This document shows positions 44,162-55,745 of a stretch of DNA of 64,000 nt, in pieces (the stretch's first letter is position 1; every line of letters begins with the position of its first letter). Source of the stretch: Tiliqua scincoides (taxonomy: Eukaryota; Chordata; Lepidosauria; Squamata; Scincidae); contig NC_089822.1 in NCBI RefSeq assembly GCF_035046505.1, positions 93,587,659 to 93,651,658 on the forward strand. The letters are read 5' to 3'. A program made the translations under genes and the position numbers. The notes beneath the pieces were generated by a model. That model was not told where the DNA came from. It saw only the letters and a list, made by a program, of their open reading frames with translations, and did not search any database.

Positions 44162-44489
44162 CAGTGGTAGACCTCCCCAACCCTGTGCCCCAGGGCAAAG
44201 GTCCATGATGGCACCTCCTGTGGGATGCTACCACTCCCTAGTGCAAATCCACCCCCTCCCCACTAACCTGGAGCACATGGAACCTCGCTTAACTCTAGAA
44301 TACACCAGGAAAGCCTACTGAAGAGCCCCTGAAGAGCCCCTGGCTCTTAAACTATGCTTCTGGCAAACCGGAAGCACAGTTTATGACTGTGTCAGGAGAC
44401 TCAGTGAAACTTCTGCATGGTCCTAGAGGCACGCCATGTTCTGCGCCTGGGGCATTTGCCCCTTTCACTGAATGGCAAGTCCACCACTG
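44162..44489. mobile_element. hAT non-autonomous element, 328 bp
   Basis: Left end CAGTGGTAGACCTCCCC and right end GGCAAGTCCACCACTG pair, each followed inward by CTGTGCCCCAGGGCAAAG / GCGCCTGGGGCATTTG. Flanks GACATCTC (44,154-44,161) and GATATCTC (44,490-44,497) match at 7 of 8. Confidence 0.85.
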
Positions 44490-44875
44490 GATATCTCTTC
44501 ACCCTTGGTAGCCAGTCTTCTGACTGCCTTCCATATCTTCATCACAGTCTTTATCTCCTTCGCTCAACCTTTTGATATACCTATGCTTCTGTTTCCCATG
44601 CTCAGGTATGTCTTCTCTTACCACAACATATTTTTTTTGCTGGGTTTCCCATCCATGCTTGCCATTCCTCCTAACCTTAACAATTGTTTTTCAGCCATTT
44701 TCCCACTTCCTATCTAATCCATGGAGTGCTTTCTCTACATCGCACCAGGAAGAATGGCCCTGGATGGAGGAAGAGTGGGCAAGAAGTCTCATCTATTTGT
44801 TATTCATAGGCACATGGCAAACTACACCTCTGATTTATTTCTGTAATAAAAACTACATGTGAGTACATACTAGGG
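44490..44875. other. Unique spacer
   Basis: Pyrimidine-rich, no gene recognised. Confidence 0.4.
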
Positions 44876-45098
44876 CAGCCATTTTCAACCACTGTGCCGT
44901 GGCACACTGGTATGCCGTGAATGGTCTACAGGTGTGCCACAGGAGTTTGGGGGAGGATCATTTATTAATAGGGCCATTGGGGGGGGGGTGTAAGCCTGCC
45001 GGCAACAGCATGGTGTGCCTTGTGCATTGTCAAAAAACTGATGGTGTGCCTTGGCCATTTTAATACCCTGTCAGTGTGCCATGAGACGAAAATCACTG
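44876..45098 (+). mobile_element. hAT MITE family B, copy 3
   Basis: Begins CAGCCATTTTCAACCACTG; the right end reads ACGAAAATCACTG and has lost the GGTTG word. Perfect 8-bp duplication TACTAGGG at 44,868-44,875 and 45,099-45,106. Contains a G-run at 44,980-44,988. Confidence 0.95.
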
Positions 45099-46123
45099 TA
45101 CTAGGGTGCTAACACAAGAGATTATGGAGCAGAATTCTGCTTAGTCTTTTTGCTGATTAATAGTTCTCACATCCGAACAGAAACATTGGCTTTATAAGTA
45201 CGTATATATCCTTAGCCAAAATAGAAGGCTGTTGTCCATCTGCCATTTTTAATGTCTACTTGCCAGAACAAATAAAGAAGGAGAGGAAGACAATTATAGC
45301 GCTATGTCAAAACTAAAAAGGAAGACATGAAGCAGGAACCATACTAAGCCCCAATGCAGCAATACTTTTACTGGATCAGGGCCTAAATGTGTTTTGGCAG
45401 AATGGGCAATATAATTCTTGATTAAATTACTTAAGTGCTAGTCTCAGGAAAAGCATAGGCTGCGTTGAAAAGCAACTTTCATCCTCCTTTTGAATGTACA
45501 TTTTATTAGAGATATGGCATTTGGCTGTACTGAATTAGACTCGCTGAAGCCAAAAATAAAGGATTCAAATACCAGTATAGGAAGAAGAATAATTCACTTG
45601 ATATTTAGGTGGAAGAAAGCCAGCACATTTATTTGAGTCAGTAAGTTAAGAATACTAGCAACATGTACATTGTAACTCAGTCGGGTTGAAGGGCAGCAAG
45701 AAAGGCAGGCAGAAAGAAAATGCACCCTGGGTATTGGACCGCAATAAGAGGAAATTGACCAAATCAGGAAGGATCATAGAAGCAGAAACCAATAATAGGT
45801 GCAAAGTTGGATTTATTAAGTATACAGAGACCCTCTGTATTTTGAGCTAAGCTCTTCAATAAGGGGAGAAAACACATAAAGATTATACATCAATTTAATA
45901 TTGAAATCATGGTTATTATATGCACCTGAGCATTTAGTTATTGCATTTGGTATCCCTAGAGCTTGGAGTGGCAATGCTGAATGGAAAAATGTAATCTCTC
46001 ATTCCTCCAACAGGAAAACAGTGCAGAAGACAAGCTCAGTAACAAGACAGAATAATCAGTAATAATGTTTTCACATTTGTTTCTTCCTTTCCTCCACAAT
46101 GCATAAGGCAGTATCCGTAGGAG
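45099..46123. other. Non-coding stretch, no recognised feature
   Basis: About 1 kb, AT-rich, nothing recognised. Confidence 0.5.
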
Positions 46124-46126
46124 TTA

Positions 46127-46305
46127 GGCCCAAACCCTAACCAACTTTCAAGCACTGACACAGCTGTGCCAATGGGATGTGTGCTGCATCCTGCAGTTGG
46201 GTGGCAGTCACGGAGACCTCCTCAAGGTAAGGGAATGTTTGTTCCCTTACCTCAGAGCTGCATTGCCCTTAACTTGGTGCTGGAAAGTTGGTTAGGGTTG
46301 TGCCC
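46127..46305 (-). mobile_element. Harbinger-like MITE copy, 179 bp
   Basis: Ends GGCCCAAACCCTAACCAAC and GTTGGTTAGGGTTGTGCCC. Perfect TTA on both sides (46,124-46,126 and 46,306-46,308). Central palindrome intact at 46,227-46,250. Confidence 0.93.
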
Positions 46306-46309
46306 TTAT

Positions 46310-46395
46310 TCTCTTTGTCCTCACAGTAACTAATCTGTAGGTCGGTTGCTGGGTAGGTTAGTGAGTGACTGGCCCAAGATCATCCCCCCGTTGGC
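46310..46395 (-). mobile_element. MIR-like SINE fragment
   Basis: Contains TTGTCCTCACAGTAAC and GTGACTGGCCCAAGATCATC, the inverted MIR 3'/CORE pattern also seen at 2,560-2,640. It directly abuts the Harbinger-like copy, which may have inserted into it. Confidence 0.6.
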
Positions 46396-46680
46396 CCTAG
46401 TAAGTATGAGTAGGGGTGGGAGGGAGACAGGGGATAGAAGGAATGGGTCAGGAGCAGGGCGGAGGATGAATTGAGACTGTGGAGGAGCTCCCAGGCTCAA
46501 TCATCCTTCATGGGTCCATGGGGATTTGCACCAGGTCCAAGTAGACCCACCAGGCTGGCATGGGCTTGCCCCAAGGATGACTCTGGACGCCAAAACATCC
46601 CTGTGGGATACAGCAGGTGTCACGATGGCACTGCTGCATCGCAGCTCATGGAATTATGGTGAATCAGGCTCTAAATAAGG
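46396..46680. mobile_element. Partial GCCCAATCC-group MITE
   Basis: G-rich part followed by AGGATGACTCTGGACGCC, GTGAATCAGGCTCTAAA. Placed here by resemblance to the right ends at 34,133 and 26,195; weak. Confidence 0.35.
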
Positions 46681-46835
46681 ATTTATAAATTCAGGAAATT
46701 AAAAAAAATCTCTCATTAGCATTAGAGGACAACAATCTCTCTCTTGGAGGTAAAAGGGATCTTGGTGTGTTTTGGATGGTCATCAACTGTATTTTATTGT
46801 TCTATATTATATTATTGAATGGGTTAGACTGCAAC

Positions 46836-46920
46836 CCTACACATACTTACTCCTTGACCCTACACTAGGAACTCTTGTTGAACTCTAAATTTACTTCTGA
46901 GCAATCATACTAATCATTGT
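46836..46920 (-). mobile_element. Short ~90-bp squamate repeat, inverted and diverged
   Basis: CTGCAACCCTACACATACTT ... ACTTCTGAGCAATCAT is the inverse of the 14,473/31,362 unit. Confidence 0.5.
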
Positions 46921-47324
46921 ACTGCTCATCTCTTAGTTAAGTTTGGGTATGAAAGATATCTGTCATCTTGCCTCATGCATCATTATCAAGATAATTATCA
47001 GAAGTTACTAATTATCTTGGATAGCATAGCTGACGCATTTGGAATGAGGCCTTTTATTTTAGAGTAAAAATAGTCAACAGATGACTTCAGCATGTACTAA
47101 GCAAATATTGAAAGGGTTGCCAGATCACCAAGAAAAGGTAGGCTGGTCTGTTCCCTCTGACTTAATATGCTTAGCATTTATATGCATATACTTAATATGC
47201 ATGAATTCACACATAAAACTTTTCAGCATATGGAGGTAAATTTTGTCAGCTCTGGAAATCACAAAAGTTGCCTCTGAATATAAGTTGCAGAACAGTGACA
47301 TTGGAAGTGGGGCGTGCTTTCATC

Positions 47325-47433
47325 TCCAGCTTGTGGGTTACCCAGAAGCAGCTATTGGGCCACTGTGGGAAACAGGATGCTTATGGGCTTTTAACCTGAT
47401 CCAGTAGGGTTGTACTTGTGTAAGAGGCTGTTA
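47325..47433 (+). mobile_element. LINE (CR1/L2-like) 3' end
   Basis: Reads GGGCCACTGTGGGAAACAGG, ATGCTTATGGGC, CCTGATCCAGTAGGGTTGTA, a degraded CR1/L2 3' terminus. Confidence 0.65.
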
Positions 47434-47458
47434 GACGTACAGGATACAGGAAGGGCAA

Positions 47459-47480
47459 AAAAAAAAAAAGGGGGGGGGGT
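47459..47480. repeat. A-run followed by G-run
   Basis: About 12 A then 10 G. Assembly length here is not trustworthy. Confidence 0.8.
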
Positions 47481-49004
47481 TGGCAACTTTAAAAAACCAA
47501 AGAAAATTGCTGAAATTTCTTGGCATATTTTAAGTAGATCGTGTCCCAGATTTTAAAATACTTATCATCATAATTGAGAATACTTATATACAGCTTTTCA
47601 ACCACAAAGAATTCCCAAAACAGTTTAAATAAAAACGAATGGTTCTTCCAAAGAAATAAACACTTCTTTTTTCCTGTGATGGTTTTATTACTTCATCTTG
47701 GTTGTGTGTGTGTGTAAATCCTTTCTTAGCTGTGGAATAACTGTGTGGCCTTGAGAAGTTCCTTTCTCTAAGCCTTAGGGCCAAATTGCACATTTACTGT
47801 CATATAATGTTCTTTATTGTCAATGCTTAACTTTACTTATGAGTAGCAGCCACGCAGGGCTGCTTGAATTGGGACTATGATGTGAAAATAAGGCATAATT
47901 AACCCTTTACTTCCACACTATTTTCCAGTCAAAAATCATATACCTGTAGTGACTATGGCATTTTACTCCAGAAGTGCCATTACAGCACGTGACACTTTGG
48001 GGAAACGTATCTATACACTGATGCATTTAACGTTTTGTGTTGATTCGCCTATTTATTTAGTTTTTTGCAGAATGAGAAAAAAAAAGTGTGTTCTACCTAA
48101 AAAACCTAATCCACATAAATACAGGAAGGCCCCATTCAGAGCAAGCTAGTCAGATTTAATTCTCATAGGAATAAAAAGATCTAAACTAATGACTACTAAC
48201 TTGTCCTAATGATTTCCAGTGGGATGTATGTGCAACGTATATAGCTAAACAAGCCCTCTTGTCATTCATTTTATGTATCGTACTTCCCACCCCCTCCAGT
48301 CCATTTGCCTTGAAGTGAATGACGATGGTGTTTCAATATGGGCCATTTTTCTAAAATGCAGTGCTTAACTTCATCATAACCGTTCCACTTCATCACCTTC
48401 TTTGGGCAGCTCTGGAACACTTGGAATTGGATGACATCTCCGTTTTGTAATCACTCTGAGATTTTCGGGGTCATTGCCACCACCTTTGCTGCTACACTAT
48501 GACTGCTCTGGTCATACTCCCAGCCCTTTTATTGTAGTATTATGGCTACAAAAGCTTTAACAAGCAAAAGCTTTAACTGCAGAAGAACCATTTTTCCATG
48601 AGTGTTGCACTAGTAAGTTCTCAACAGTATGGATAATCTGTAGTATGGTTTTTCACTGAAGATGCCCTCTCTTCTTCCCAATATTTATTTTTATTGACTA
48701 TAATTCAAAACCAGGTCTTTTAAGCTGACGAGAGAGAAGCCAACTGAGTGGGTAATGACTTGATGCATCTTAGGGTATCTTTCTGACTTGGATAATGGTA
48801 GCCTCCATTTCCACTGACAGGAAATTGCAGGCAGGAAATTGGAGTCCCAGCGCCCCAAGGAAGGCTGTCATTTTAGTATTTTCCTCTGGCCTGCTGGGTT
48901 TATTGTTATTGCCATCAAGACATTTTTAGATCGCCATCGGAGCCGTTCTGGGCAGTGACAGCAAAGCAAAGAGACCTTGTTTGATTTGGCAAGCATCTGT
49001 GTGT
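47481..49004. other. Non-coding stretch, no recognised feature
   Basis: About 1.5 kb with only a short GTGTGTGTGTGT run near 47,704. No exon. Confidence 0.5.
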
Positions 49005-49112
49005 TACTGTCGCTGTCCAGAATGACTCCGACGCAAGTGGGAGAGACCACGTACCCGGTGTTTTGGCAGTGCCTGCAGTACTTACCGTTTGCCCTCTCTA
49101 GCTACACTACTG
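49005..49112. mobile_element. Partial copy of the 37,997 DNA element
   Basis: Shares GTCGCTGTCCAGAATGACTC, AGTGGGAGAGACCAC, GTGCCTGCAGTACTTACC and ends CTAGCTACACTACTG. Left half missing. This copy keeps the better right end. Confidence 0.75.
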
Positions 49113-49139
49113 CATGTGGTGACAGCATTTCTCACATTA

Positions 49140-49393
49140 TTAACAGCAGGGTACCAGCTCCCCAATAATCTGAAATTAGGAGGAAAGACTTCCTTATAAA
49201 AAGGTGTTCTGAAAGTAAACTTTCTGCTGCTTCTGGGGGCCTTCTGAGGAGGCCCTGTGTAGCCTCCAATTGCATCGGAAGGGCTCCAATTTGGAAGCAA
49301 GGGCAAGTGGGATGACCCAACCCAGAGCTCACCAGACACTAGGTCACAACCCACCAAGTCGGCTGCAACCCACAGTTTGAGAAACCCTACTTT
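49140..49393. mobile_element. hAT-like fragment, right end only
   Basis: Ends ACAGTTTGAGAAACCCTAC, the inverse of a GGTTTCTCAAACTGT terminus like those at 17,084 and 14,334. Just inside is AGGTCACAACCCACCAAG. Left end not found. Confidence 0.5.
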
Positions 49394-50420
49394 AGGGCAA
49401 TCTAGGGGTAGTTAATGCAATCATTAGAACCAGACAGTATAGCTTTTCTGCTGTGCTCCACTTCAAGCTGGGGGTGGAAAGTGTTGCATTTTTAAATGCT
49501 CTAGCATTGAGAAACAAAAAAAGTTTCCTGTACATAGAAAAGCAGCATATCAGGGAGAAGGATTCAGCACTCAATCACAGACTGGGAATAGAAAATCAGT
49601 GATAAAGGCAAGATTCCCAGTCTCTGTTTTCCTCTGCATCTCTTCTTGGGATTTACAGGGGAGGAGAAGCAGCAGGTAGGAAAGAGATGCCTTCTTCCAC
49701 CACCTGCTGTTTCTCTACATCCCTATCTTAGGAGCGTTTCCCCACGTGAACGGGAAACCCAAACTCAAAGCTAGGCTTGCAGAAGAGTGATGGGTTAGGG
49801 TCACAACAGTAGGCTTAATTTCCACCCTCCAAGTGGCTGCTTCTCATGAGCAGATATCCCCCATTTTTGACTGGTCAGAAGCAATCCCAGCCTCATGTTT
49901 GTCACTAGGTAACTAGTTCTGCCTACAGAAACAGTTACCACAGTTGTTGTTCCAGGAGAGGGCTGGAGCACCAGAGAAACAAACTGAATGCTTCTGTGTG
50001 GGAGTGTGCATAGAAGCTTGCAGCTTGCTTGCTTTCCAGTGCTCCAGCCTTCTCCTGCACATGAGTCCCAGATGGGGTTAATAGCCTGCCTTGCCTTGCC
50101 CTGCCTTGCCCTGCCCTGCCCATCCCAGCCCAACCCAGCCCTTCCAGGTGCTAATGAGCGTGCCACTCCCTATGTGTCACTCAGCATGGTACAGTTATGT
50201 ATCCCAGAATATTTGCTGCCTCAGGCAGGTAATTTGCATGTGCTGTTTGTGTATCAAGGCAGAATGATTAATCACAGCCATGCTTTTTGGAGTGCATAAG
50301 TGCATCCAAGAATATTATACCTACACACACTCCGGAAGTGTTTGTATAAATGGTCCAATGACTCTTAAGAGCAGGCTGTTCCTTTCATATAGTATCTCTT
50401 TATAACATCCAATATGGTGC
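49394..50420. other. Non-coding stretch with CCTTG/CCCTG pentamer run
   Basis: TGCCTTGCCTTGCCCTGCC-type repeats at about 50,089-50,122, continuing as CCCAGCCCAACCCAGCCC. The 121-codon minus frame crosses this run. Confidence 0.6.
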
Positions 50421-50827
50421 CCAACCCAATCCTATGGTTGCCTTCCAGTGATGGAACTAATGTTCCTCAGTCGGGGCCCAACTCTCTTGGTGCAGCTGTT
50501 TTGTTGGTGCAGAACCAAGGAGAGTACATGAGAGGGAAGAGGGATGGGAAGGAGGGAGCTCAAGATACTGGCACATGAAAGTGCTGCTAGTGACCACCCC
50601 CTCCATCCCCATTCCTCCTCCCTTCCCACCTCCCTTGCCATCCAGAAACTCCCTCCCCTGTTCTCCCCACACCCCACCATCACTGGCTTAACTGTGCGAT
50701 GTCAGGAGGCCTCCGTACCATTCCACTTGTGACACTGCCAGCCACCTTCCCTAGCAGCCTCTTTGTGGAACAGTGGACCAGTGGAACAGTTTTCCATTAG
50801 CAGATTGGCTTATTCAAATTGGGCTGT
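50421..50827. mobile_element. C-rich MITE, GCCCAATCC group, about 407 bp
   Basis: Starts AACCCAATCCTATGGTTGCC, has a CCTCCCTTCCC core at 50,595-50,680 and ends TATTCAAATTGGGCTG. Target duplication not clear. Confidence 0.6.
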
Positions 50828-51737
50828 CAATGCCTTTATCCTTATTTTCAGTTAATACTTTTTTAAAAAGACCCACCCCAAGAACTGCCTTATATTTTCA
50901 AAATCCATGAACCATTAATTTGTTATTCTGTTCCATTCTTATTTCTTTTAAGTAACTGTTCAAAAAAAATCCTTCTATTCCTAAATTCTCCCACTGTGAT
51001 CCAGTTCCCGGTACGAGTAGTTAGACATGACATTGAACCAGGAGGTGAATGGAGATGTTCTTATGAACATCCAATTGAAATAGACATCTCCATCTGGATT
51101 CAGTTTCTGTCTCCCAGTTCCTGATCCTGCAAGTGATACACACTGCTGTGTGATACACATGCACATCTTTCGCTGGATTGTGTGCATACATCTCCTACCT
51201 TGTGCTTTAAAAAGTTCTATATATTAAAAGGAACATTGTTTTTTCAACCTCAACAGAGTACCCTACAGAACAATAAGTCATCTGGATAGTGTTTTTTTTA
51301 CCTGTATAATCCCTAACGTCAGTTCTCAACATGATAGACAAGAAACTTGACTCTTCTTGAAAAAGAAGGATAAACTATTGCTGTGAAGCACATGCCAGAA
51401 AGTTTTTCTCTGAGCTTTTGCTCACAATATGCCATATCCTTTTTTCCCCAAGGACTGCTGGGAAAAGAAAAGCAAACTCTATCTCATTGCAGCAGTTTTA
51501 GGAGCATCAACTCCATTGAACAAAAATGAAGAGAGAAAAACTATGGTGAATTGACATCAGGTATGATGTCATACTATGAAAAACAGCACCCAGATGACTT
51601 GCTGCTCTGTTGGATATTTAATAGGTTGAAACAACATTTTCATTTTGGTGTTGTCAATAGGGCCAAAAGTGAGCATTGCAGGCCTTTCTAGATTATCCCT
51701 CAGATTGAAGAGCACCTCCAACAATGTGTGAAGCATT
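50828..51737. other. Non-coding stretch, no recognised feature
   Basis: AT-rich. Short runs of A and T, no gene. Confidence 0.45.
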
Positions 51738-51830
51738 TTATTTATTATATTAATATAGCATCTTTCTCAGCAGACGCAAGGTGGGTTACATGGGCTGGCT
51801 GAACATAAATCTATTTTCCACTGAGATTTT
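51738..51830 (-). mobile_element. LINE/SINE 3' tail
   Basis: TTTATTTATTATATTAATAT followed by a CTTTCTCAGCAGACGCAAGG and TGGGTTACATGGG block, the inverse of a GTAACCCACCTTG / AAATAAA tail. Confidence 0.5.
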
Positions 51831-52121
51831 TACAAGTATTATTCCATGGGACAATCTCACAGAACCGCCATTTCTCCAGGTGTTTCTCTTGCACTTTCCA
51901 AGCTCTCACAGGTAGCTGGAACCAAGCTTCAGACTGGCTTCTCGGGGATGCACACCATCAGCAGGCAGATGGGGATGCAGGCCCATCTGCCTGCCCTCAG
52001 GAACCACCCTTTCTGATTTGCCCTATTTATATTCATTTGTCCTCCTTCCCTGCTGCTCTTTGGAGTGCCGGCTGGTAGGAGTGAGATCTCATATTGAGGA
52101 AGCACCAGATTACATAACTGT

Positions 52122-52300
52122 GGGCGCAATCCTAATCCATTTTCCAGCAGGGACATAAGAACAATGCAGCACCAAGGTAAGGGAACAAACATTCCCTTAC
52201 TCTCAAGAGGCCTCCGTGAGTGACACCCAACTGCAGGATGCAGTACACATCCCATTGGCACAGCTATATCAGTGCTAGAAAGTTGGTTAGGATGTAGGCC
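52122..52300 (+). mobile_element. Harbinger-like MITE copy, 179 bp
   Basis: Ends GGGCGCAATCCTAATCC and GGTTAGGATGTAGGCC. Central palindrome at 52,177-52,200 perfect over 9-bp arms. Flanks altered (TGT on both sides rather than TAA/TTA). Confidence 0.88.
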
Positions 52301-53299
52301 TGTACGTTTTAATCCATAAATAACAATATTAAAAATCTTCTCCCTTATTAATCTGGGGCTTGTTTCAAACTTATTGAAAAGTTCTTAAGTGACCTATTTA
52401 GATGTACTATTTTAAAGTGGCGGGTATATTCCTTTTTTTGTTTTTCTTTTCTTTCTCTCTTCTGATATTTTCACAGAGATTTTCTTAGGTTTCCCTATTA
52501 TTTGTTCTTGCCATGCATCTCTCAAATGGCACCTGTACTTTCAGCAACTTCTTTTGGCTAACACTTTTGAGTTTGTTATTCCCTGTGTATCTATCTTGTA
52601 TTGCCAGATGTTGGAAAGTCTGGAGCACCTCCTTTGTCATTACCATGGAATGTGTCTTTTATCACTTCGTGTTTTATTTCAAAAACTACTAACTCTCCTC
52701 CCTGTGGGATGCTTGGTGGCCTGAGGCAGCAGTTCTTGGGGCTGAGTACTTGGACCCAGCATATCTCTGAACCTGGGCTCAGAGATACTTGAACTTGGGC
52801 TCTGGCTCAAGTCCAAACCACATTGTCTGGACAAGAACAACCTTCCCATTGCTTAATTATAGGGGGGTCAGATGTGCCCAGCCCCCTAACTTTTGTGATG
52901 CCCCCTTTTCCGCTGTTTTTAAAAAAGCTACTAGGAGGCATGATTAGGCTAAATATGGGGGAGTCAGCTGGTGAAGCCTGTGAATTTAATTAACAGCTGC
53001 CTATCTTTCCCCTGTAGCTAGAGGTGTTTGTTTCTGGTGGGTAAGATCTGATTATGGCCTAAGTCTGTCATAATGTGCTTACCTGAGTAAAATAAATAAA
53101 CACCTCTACTCATAGCTGAAGCAGTGGCAAAGGCAGTTATGCAGGTGTGTGGGGGCATCAAGATGAGGCTGAATTCACTTCCCTTTGGTATCATATGATA
53201 CCTTTCATATAGGAGACAAAGTCTATCCCTGACCATATTCAATAGTTGGGGAAGTGGGAGGAGCAGAGGGGAATTCCTAGAGAGGAGGACAATTGCTCA
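52301..53299. other. Non-coding stretch; local CTTGG/GGGCTC words
   Basis: No gene. 52,741-52,815 has an imperfect inverted repeat (CTGAACCTGGGCTCAGAG) and ACTTGGACC/CAAGTCCAAAC words that recall the repeat at 12,545. Confidence 0.45.
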
Positions 53300-53462
53300 G
53301 TTACAGCTTGCATGCAGAAGGTATCAGATTAAACCATCTCTTTAAAAGGCTTAAGGATTGAAGGCTGGGAAGCAACATTTGCCTTCTGGAGAGCCATTGC
53401 CAGTCCTAGCAGACACTTTTGAGCTAGATTGACCAATAGCCTGACCCAAGATACTGGGTCAG
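53300..53462 (+). mobile_element. Reptile LINE/SINE 3' region
   Basis: TTCTGGAGAGCCATTGCCAG, TCCTAGCAGACACTTTTGAG, CTAGATTGACCAATAGCCTG, ACCCAAGATACTGG. A diverged copy of the widespread reptile sequence with GAGAGCCACTGCCAGTC and GACTAGATGGACCAATGG. Confidence 0.6.
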
Positions 53463-55342
53463 TGGCAGGGTGGGTGGACTAGTATTCCCCCACAAGGGGC
53501 ACTCAAAACTTGACTGAATAGTAGGCTGCATTGCCAAATTTTGTGGTCAGGTGAGGGATAGCTGAAGCTGAAAACAGAAACGCAATTCATAATAAGAGCA
53601 TCCTTTAACCCTTCTATTTTACATACTTTCCATTTTACAGCATTTATTTGTGCTATTTCTAGTTCTAGATGAAGGCAGGTATACATCAGTTGTAGCCCAG
53701 CAAGCCAAACACAGCCAACCAACTGAGTATTGGGGCCTGTCATATAAAGAGCCCACATGCTTTGGCAGTCCCAGGCCGGCAGCCAAACCAGAATGGTGCA
53801 TTGAGTACTGGTGGGCTACCGTACTCGACAGGTAAGCTGCAATTGGCTTGGTGGATCACGAGTTGCGCAGACCTACCTTGAACAAATTTCCAACAAGTCA
53901 AAGCATATTGACACGCTGCGTCTCCTGAGGCAACTATGTTTATGTAAATATTTATGTGCAAGTTTTATCTATAATTATTGTTGAGAACTGAAGTATCATT
54001 GTTGAGGCTTGGTAGGGTCCCCAGTGTTGAGCTTCTGATCAGACTGAGAGAGAGATCATTGTTTCAGTCTAAGAGAAAAAAGTCCCTAATTTACACCCTT
54101 TAAAAAAATCGCTTTTTAAGCAACTGGGATTTGATAAATACAGGAAGAAAATGCCAGTACTGTTCTAGCTTTGTCCAGACAAGTAGAAAAGGAGAGGCGT
54201 GTTGAACTTCCTGATGGGCTTGCCCACCCTCTCCCTCTTCAATGAACTTGTTTGACTTCTGTATACAATATTGTAATATGGCAATATAGGTGGGCCCTTT
54301 ACAGCGGCTGCCCATTCGGCATAGCTCTGGCATGAGTCACTCTTCTTATGAATGAACACCGAGGATGGGAGAGAAAGGGCATGGAACTCGTTGGTGGTGC
54401 CTGCATGTTGAGATATTTGGAGTGATTTCGAGAAATAACATTCTATTGTGTTTGCTTTTTTGAAGGAAAAGGGGCTTTTTGCTATCAGATATTTAATTCG
54501 CATTCCTGATGCTTTACTAGCCTCCAGCATGTATGACTTTCTGGAAAAAAAAACAACCTGAAAATAAAATAATATGCAGTGCAGAACCAAATTGCTACTG
54601 AGCCTATTAAGGGGTGAACAGTAGACCAGTCAGCAGAATAAAAACGTTTGTAGATTGATCATCACCCTGCTGACCAATTCATCAGTTTAATTGAAATAAA
54701 AGAGCTTCTTACCAAACATCAGAATAGATTCTTTTTTGGAGAGAGACTGAGAGAAGTGTAATTCCCTGCTATAGTAGCATGCAGGAGCTAAATTTGCCAC
54801 AAAAATACATGTGTGCTTTCAATTTGAAACCCCAGCAATTAAAATTTGCCTTACTTACAGAAAGTACAGGCAAACTAAAGCTAATTAACAGGGATCTTAT
54901 CTGGGACGAAGTGAAGAAGCTGCTGGGATGCTGAGTGGGGCTGAAGAATCCTGAACACTTCAGGTGTACAGAGGGGAGGGCTGTTCCCACACACCCATGT
55001 TCACACAGCTCTCTGTTAGATCTTGATGGCTTATGAAAGGGGGCAGGATCTGATAAAAGATCACAACATACCCAGTTTGTCCGTCGTCCCCTTTGTCAAA
55101 CATAGTTAATACTTGTCCCAAGCCAATTCTGTGGCATCCGTGTAATGTGCCTGCTTGATTTCATTCTGGCTAGCAGCCAACTACAGAGCTCTAAACATAC
55201 AAGAGATCCTGATGTATATTTTCCATTCAGCTTCAAGGGTTCGGAAACCCTCCAAAGTACTTCCATATTTGCACTCGGTTTTCGGAAAATTGTGGACTAA
55301 GAAGTTGGGCACAGTGGTCTGGAGAAACTGATGGAAGACTTA
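53463..55342. other. Non-coding stretch, no recognised feature
   Basis: About 1.9 kb without recognised repeats. The 141-codon minus frame at 54,165-54,590 shows no domain that I know and has no exon-like borders. Confidence 0.5.
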
Positions 55343-55745
55343 GGGCCTATCCTATGCCCTCCCAGTACCAGTGCTAAGGTCTCTAAACATGCTGTAAAGA
55401 ACATTTACTGCACCGAGAGAGCAAGGACTGCCGGCTCTGGATCCATGTCAGTTGGCACTGCACCCAGCACTGGGAGGTCAATGCTAAAGGAGTGCCTGCA
55501 GTAGGGTACCCTGCTAAGCGGTGGTGTGGGGTTTCTGGGTGGGAGAAGAGACATTCCAGGGCAGGAGATGGCAAGGGAGGGCGGGGTGGGCAGAGGAACA
55601 GGGGCGGGGGGGTGGGACTGGCAGAGTCCTGCTCTGTCGGATCTTATGCTCTGTGTCAGGTTGAAAAACCCAACATAGAGCTCCTCCAGTCTGCGCCGGC
55701 AAAATAGTCCGCGCTGGAGGAGACCCATTGTAGCCCCTGCACTCT
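55343..55745. mobile_element. GCCCAATCC-group MITE, diverged
   Basis: Starts AGGGCCTATCCTATGCCC, shares the accumulated CTAAACATGCTGTAAAGAAC region with 21,727 and has a G-rich core (55,575-55,615). Right end unclear. Confidence 0.5.

Noticed and set aside
54165-54590. 141-codon frame as an exon
   Set aside because: No recognised domain or splice-site context; length is not exceptional for AT-moderate DNA of this size.
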